Of a stretch of DNA of 6,399 nt, positions 4,458 through 6,399 are shown piece by piece; the first letter of the stretch is position 1, and each line of letters begins with the position of its first letter. The notes below the pieces were generated by a model. That model had not been told where the DNA came from. It did no database searches and was given only the letters and a program-made list of their open reading frames with translations. The DNA is from Lysobacterales bacterium (GTDB lineage: Bacteria; Pseudomonadota; Gammaproteobacteria; Xanthomonadales; Rhodanobacteraceae): contig JAAFHE010000241.1 in NCBI GenBank assembly GCA_013298265.1, positions 1 to 6,399 of the forward strand, in the 5' to 3' direction. The position numbers and the translations under genes were made by a program.

Positions 4458-6399
4458 TCAGTCTAGCTGGTCCCACGGCAGGCCGCGGCAATAGGCCTGC
4501 CGGCGCTGCTGCATCAACAGCAGATCCGCCGCCTCGGTCTTCTCGCGACGCGCCAGCGTCAAGACCCGCTGCTGCGCCAGGCACGCTTCCTGGGTACGGC
4601 CGGCACGGGCGAGCAGTGCCGCCCAGGTATCCGCATGCGACGCATCGTCGGTCAGCAGGCCGTAGCGCGCCTGGCCGTTCAGCTCGATCAGCCGCTGCGC
4701 ATCGCTGCGCGGGGCGAGCGGATCGGTCGCGACCGCCCACGCGACGTTGTTGAGAAGTTCGCGGCCGAATTCCTCGCCATCGGCTTCAACGCTGGCCAGC
4801 CACGATGCCGGCGTCGGCATCTCGGCACCGCAGTCCGCACCCGCTGTCGCACACAGTGCGGCCAGCTGAAAGCGCGCGAGGGAGTTGCCTTTGGCCGCCG
4901 GCTCGCCCAGGCGTTGCCGCGCCGCGGTGATATCACCGGCTTTGACATCGAGCCGCGCCAGGCGCGCGGGCCCGAGCTGATGCGGGCCGGCCAGCGTTAG
5001 CCAGTGCCGCGCCGCGGTTTCATCGCGCGGCTGGCCGGTGCCGTGATAGGCGGCGAGTCCCAGCCGCATCGCGGAGCGCCGATCGCCGGCCTCAGCAGCC
5101 CGCTCCAGCATCGCGCGGCCCCGCGTACGGGCCGCGGCGCCCGGCTGGCCTTCGAGCTGGATGCCGGCTTCGCCCAGACACGGCGGGTAACCGTCCGCGG
5201 CGCAGCGTTCCGCATACGCGAGACCTGCGGCCTCATCGCGCAGCGGCGAGTCCTGCCGCATCAGCGCGCGCACGATCTCGATGCGGGCCAGCGTTTCACC
5301 GCCTTCGGACGCCTTGTGCAGCCACTCCATCGCGTTGCGTGACTCGGCGGGACTGACAAGCAGCCGCCGCGCATGCAGCAACTGGCAGCGCGCGATGCCG
5401 GCGCGCGCCGCGGTGGCGAACAGCTCCGCTGCCGCAGCTTCGTCGGCCGCAACTCCGAAACCGTCGCGCAGGGCCTCGCCCAGATCGCAGGTCCCGAGCG
5501 CCGAACCGCGCTCGTGCGCGCGGCGGAACATCACGGCCGCCCGCGCCGGATCGCGCGCGGTGCCGAGGCCGTTCTGGTAGGCGCGCCCGAGGCTGCCCAT
5601 GCAGTCGCCCGCGTCGTCGCCGGTGAGGTCGGCGCAGCGCGCGTAATAGCCATAGGCGCGCGTCGCGTCGGCGGCGACTCCCTGGCCGTGCTCGTAGTGC
5701 CAGCCGAGCGCGTGCAACGCATGCGCGTCGTTGCCTTCCGCTGCTGCTTCGTACAGGACCAAGGCGCGCGGCAGGTCGCGCAATTCCGCAGGTCCGCTCG
5801 AATACAGGTCCGCCAGCGCGACGATGCAGGCCGCGGCGCCGCGTTGCGCGCACGCCTCCAGCCTCTCCACACCGGCGGCGACCGCGCGCGGTACTCCGTC
5901 GCCGTCGATCAGGATGGTAGCCAGTGCGACCTCCGCATCCGTGAACCCCTGTGCCGCGGCCTTTTCGAACCAGCGCATCGCACCGGCGACATCCTTGGCG
6001 ACGCCGTCGCCGAGCCGCAGCGCGACCGCGTAGGCGTGCTGGCTAGGCGCATGGCCGCGGTGCGCGCCGACCGCATAGAACGCCGCGGCGCGCGCCGCAT
6101 CCACGTCGACCCCCAGCCCGAGCGCATGGATTTCGCCGAGCGCACCGTAGCTCGCCGCATAGCCCTGCAGCGCGCTGCGCAGGTACCACGCGCGCGCCTC
6201 GGCGCGATCCGTCTCCACGCCGAGTCCATTCTGCAGCGCTGTTGCATAGTTGAATTGTCCCGCCGGATCACCCCGCTGCGCCGCCAGCCGGTGCCAGGTC
6301 GCCGCCTCGGCCGCATCTTTGTCGACGCCATCGCCGCGCGCGTACACGATGCCCAGGCGTGCTGCCGCCCGGGAGCTGCCCAGCGCCGCCGCACGGCGC
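4458..6399 (-). CDS. Sel1-repeat protein with TPR-like C-terminal region, 5' end missing
   Basis: The 646 visible residues are a chain of about 14-15 Sel1-like repeats of roughly 36 residues, for example AAQRGDPAGQFNYATALQNG followed by LGVETDRAEARAWYLRS. These form alpha/alpha superhelices that bind other proteins, and no enzymatic function is implied. Later repeats are more degenerate. From about residue 550 the sequence turns TPR-like (LLNNVAWAVATDP, then DTWAALLARAGRTQEACLAQQ) and ends in PWDQLD. The frame has no stop through the right edge, and a Sel1 repeat is already under way there, so the GTG at 6345-6347 is internal and the real start lies outside. Several cysteine pairs (183/191, 255/266, 399/407) fall across repeat junctions; two have the C-x7-C spacing of the disulfide-bonded Helicobacter Hcp Sel1 proteins, hinting at a periplasmic or secreted place. 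A signal peptide cannot be checked here. Confidence 0.92.
   Translation of the reverse strand, partial: RRAAALGSSRAAARLGIVYARGDGVDKDAAEAATWHRLAAQRGDPAGQFNYATALQNGLGVETDRAEARAWYLRSALQGYAASYGALGEIHALGLGVDVDAARAAAFYAVGAHRGHAPSQHAYAVALRLGDGVAKDVAGAMRWFEKAAAQGFTDAEVALATILIDGDGVPRAVAAGVERLEACAQRGAAACIVALADLYSSGPAELRDLPRALVLYEAAAEGNDAHALHALGWHYEHGQGVAADATRAYGYYARCADLTGDDAGDCMGSLGRAYQNGLGTARDPARAAVMFRRAHERGSALGTCDLGEALRDGFGVAADEAAAAELFATAARAGIARCQLLHARRLLVSPAESRNAMEWLHKASEGGETLARIEIVRALMRQDSPLRDEAAGLAYAERCAADGYPPCLGEAGIQLEGQPGAAARTRGRAMLERAAEAGDRRSAMRLGLAAYHGTGQPRDETAARHWLTLAGPHQLGPARLARLDVKAGDITAARQRLGEPAAKGNSLARFQLAALCATAGADCGAEMPTPASWLASVEADGEEFGRELLNNVAWAVATDPLAPRSDAQRLIELNGQARYGLLTDDASHADTWAALLARAGRTQEACLAQQRVLTLARREKTEAADLLLMQQRRQAYCRGLPWDQLD

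Noticed and set aside
6345..6347. GTG as the start of the Sel1 protein
   Set aside because: The frame stays open upstream and encodes the first half of a Sel1 repeat (LGSSRAAARLGIVYARG), so this codon is internal.
1..6399. A new defence, mobile or multi-gene system
   Set aside because: No nuclease, transposase, integrase, reverse transcriptase, toxin-antitoxin pair, CRISPR-like spacing or terminal repeats are seen. The genes belong to unrelated families with separate transcription signals.

Overview
The window is GC-rich throughout, with strong G/C preference at third codon positions. It looks like chromosome of a gammaproteobacterium of the Xanthomonadales/Lysobacterales type, perhaps near Dokdonella or Rhodanobacter. 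Three things suggest this: an exported repeat protein ending in a FDDGFE tail, a 2-oxoacid dehydrogenase E2 with the DHRxxTGG variant of the active-site motif, and a short reading frame opening with an 'NLYAPP' motif. The placement is from recalled family patterns, not from a search.

Layout, left to right. (1) 1-924, plus strand: the 3' part of an E2 dihydrolipoamide acyltransferase gene, cut at the left edge inside the subunit-binding domain. A terminator-like hairpin follows at 977-1010. (2) 925-1374 holds no intact annotated gene. It does contain a promoter-like element, a Shine-Dalgarno sequence, an ATG, and about 75 codons of gene-like sequence in a frame shifted by one base from that ATG. 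It is probably a small broken gene, or a sequencing error in one. (3) 1375-3924, plus strand: an exported protein of 14 degenerate beta-propeller blades (PD40/TolB-like), best read as two seven-bladed propellers, with a C-terminal FDDGFE tail. (4) 3925-4014: a perfect 10-bp inverted repeat whose loop carries a candidate -35 box for the next gene. (5) 4015-4398, plus strand: a small VOC/glyoxalase-like protein. (6) 4458-6399, minus strand and convergent: a Sel1-repeat protein, cut at the right edge so that its N-terminus is missing.

The genes do not form one evident pathway. The E2 belongs to a central-carbon or branched-chain 2-oxoacid dehydrogenase operon that lies to the left. The propeller protein is clearly exported. 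The Sel1 protein has cysteine pairs suggesting it may also work in an oxidising compartment. The VOC protein is probably cytoplasmic. I see no tRNA, rRNA, CRISPR array, insertion sequence or phage gene, and no convincing sign of a new multi-gene system. The most interesting items are the architecture and tail of the propeller protein, the frameshifted small gene, the Hcp-like cysteine spacing in the Sel1 protein, and the hairpin that overlaps a promoter.
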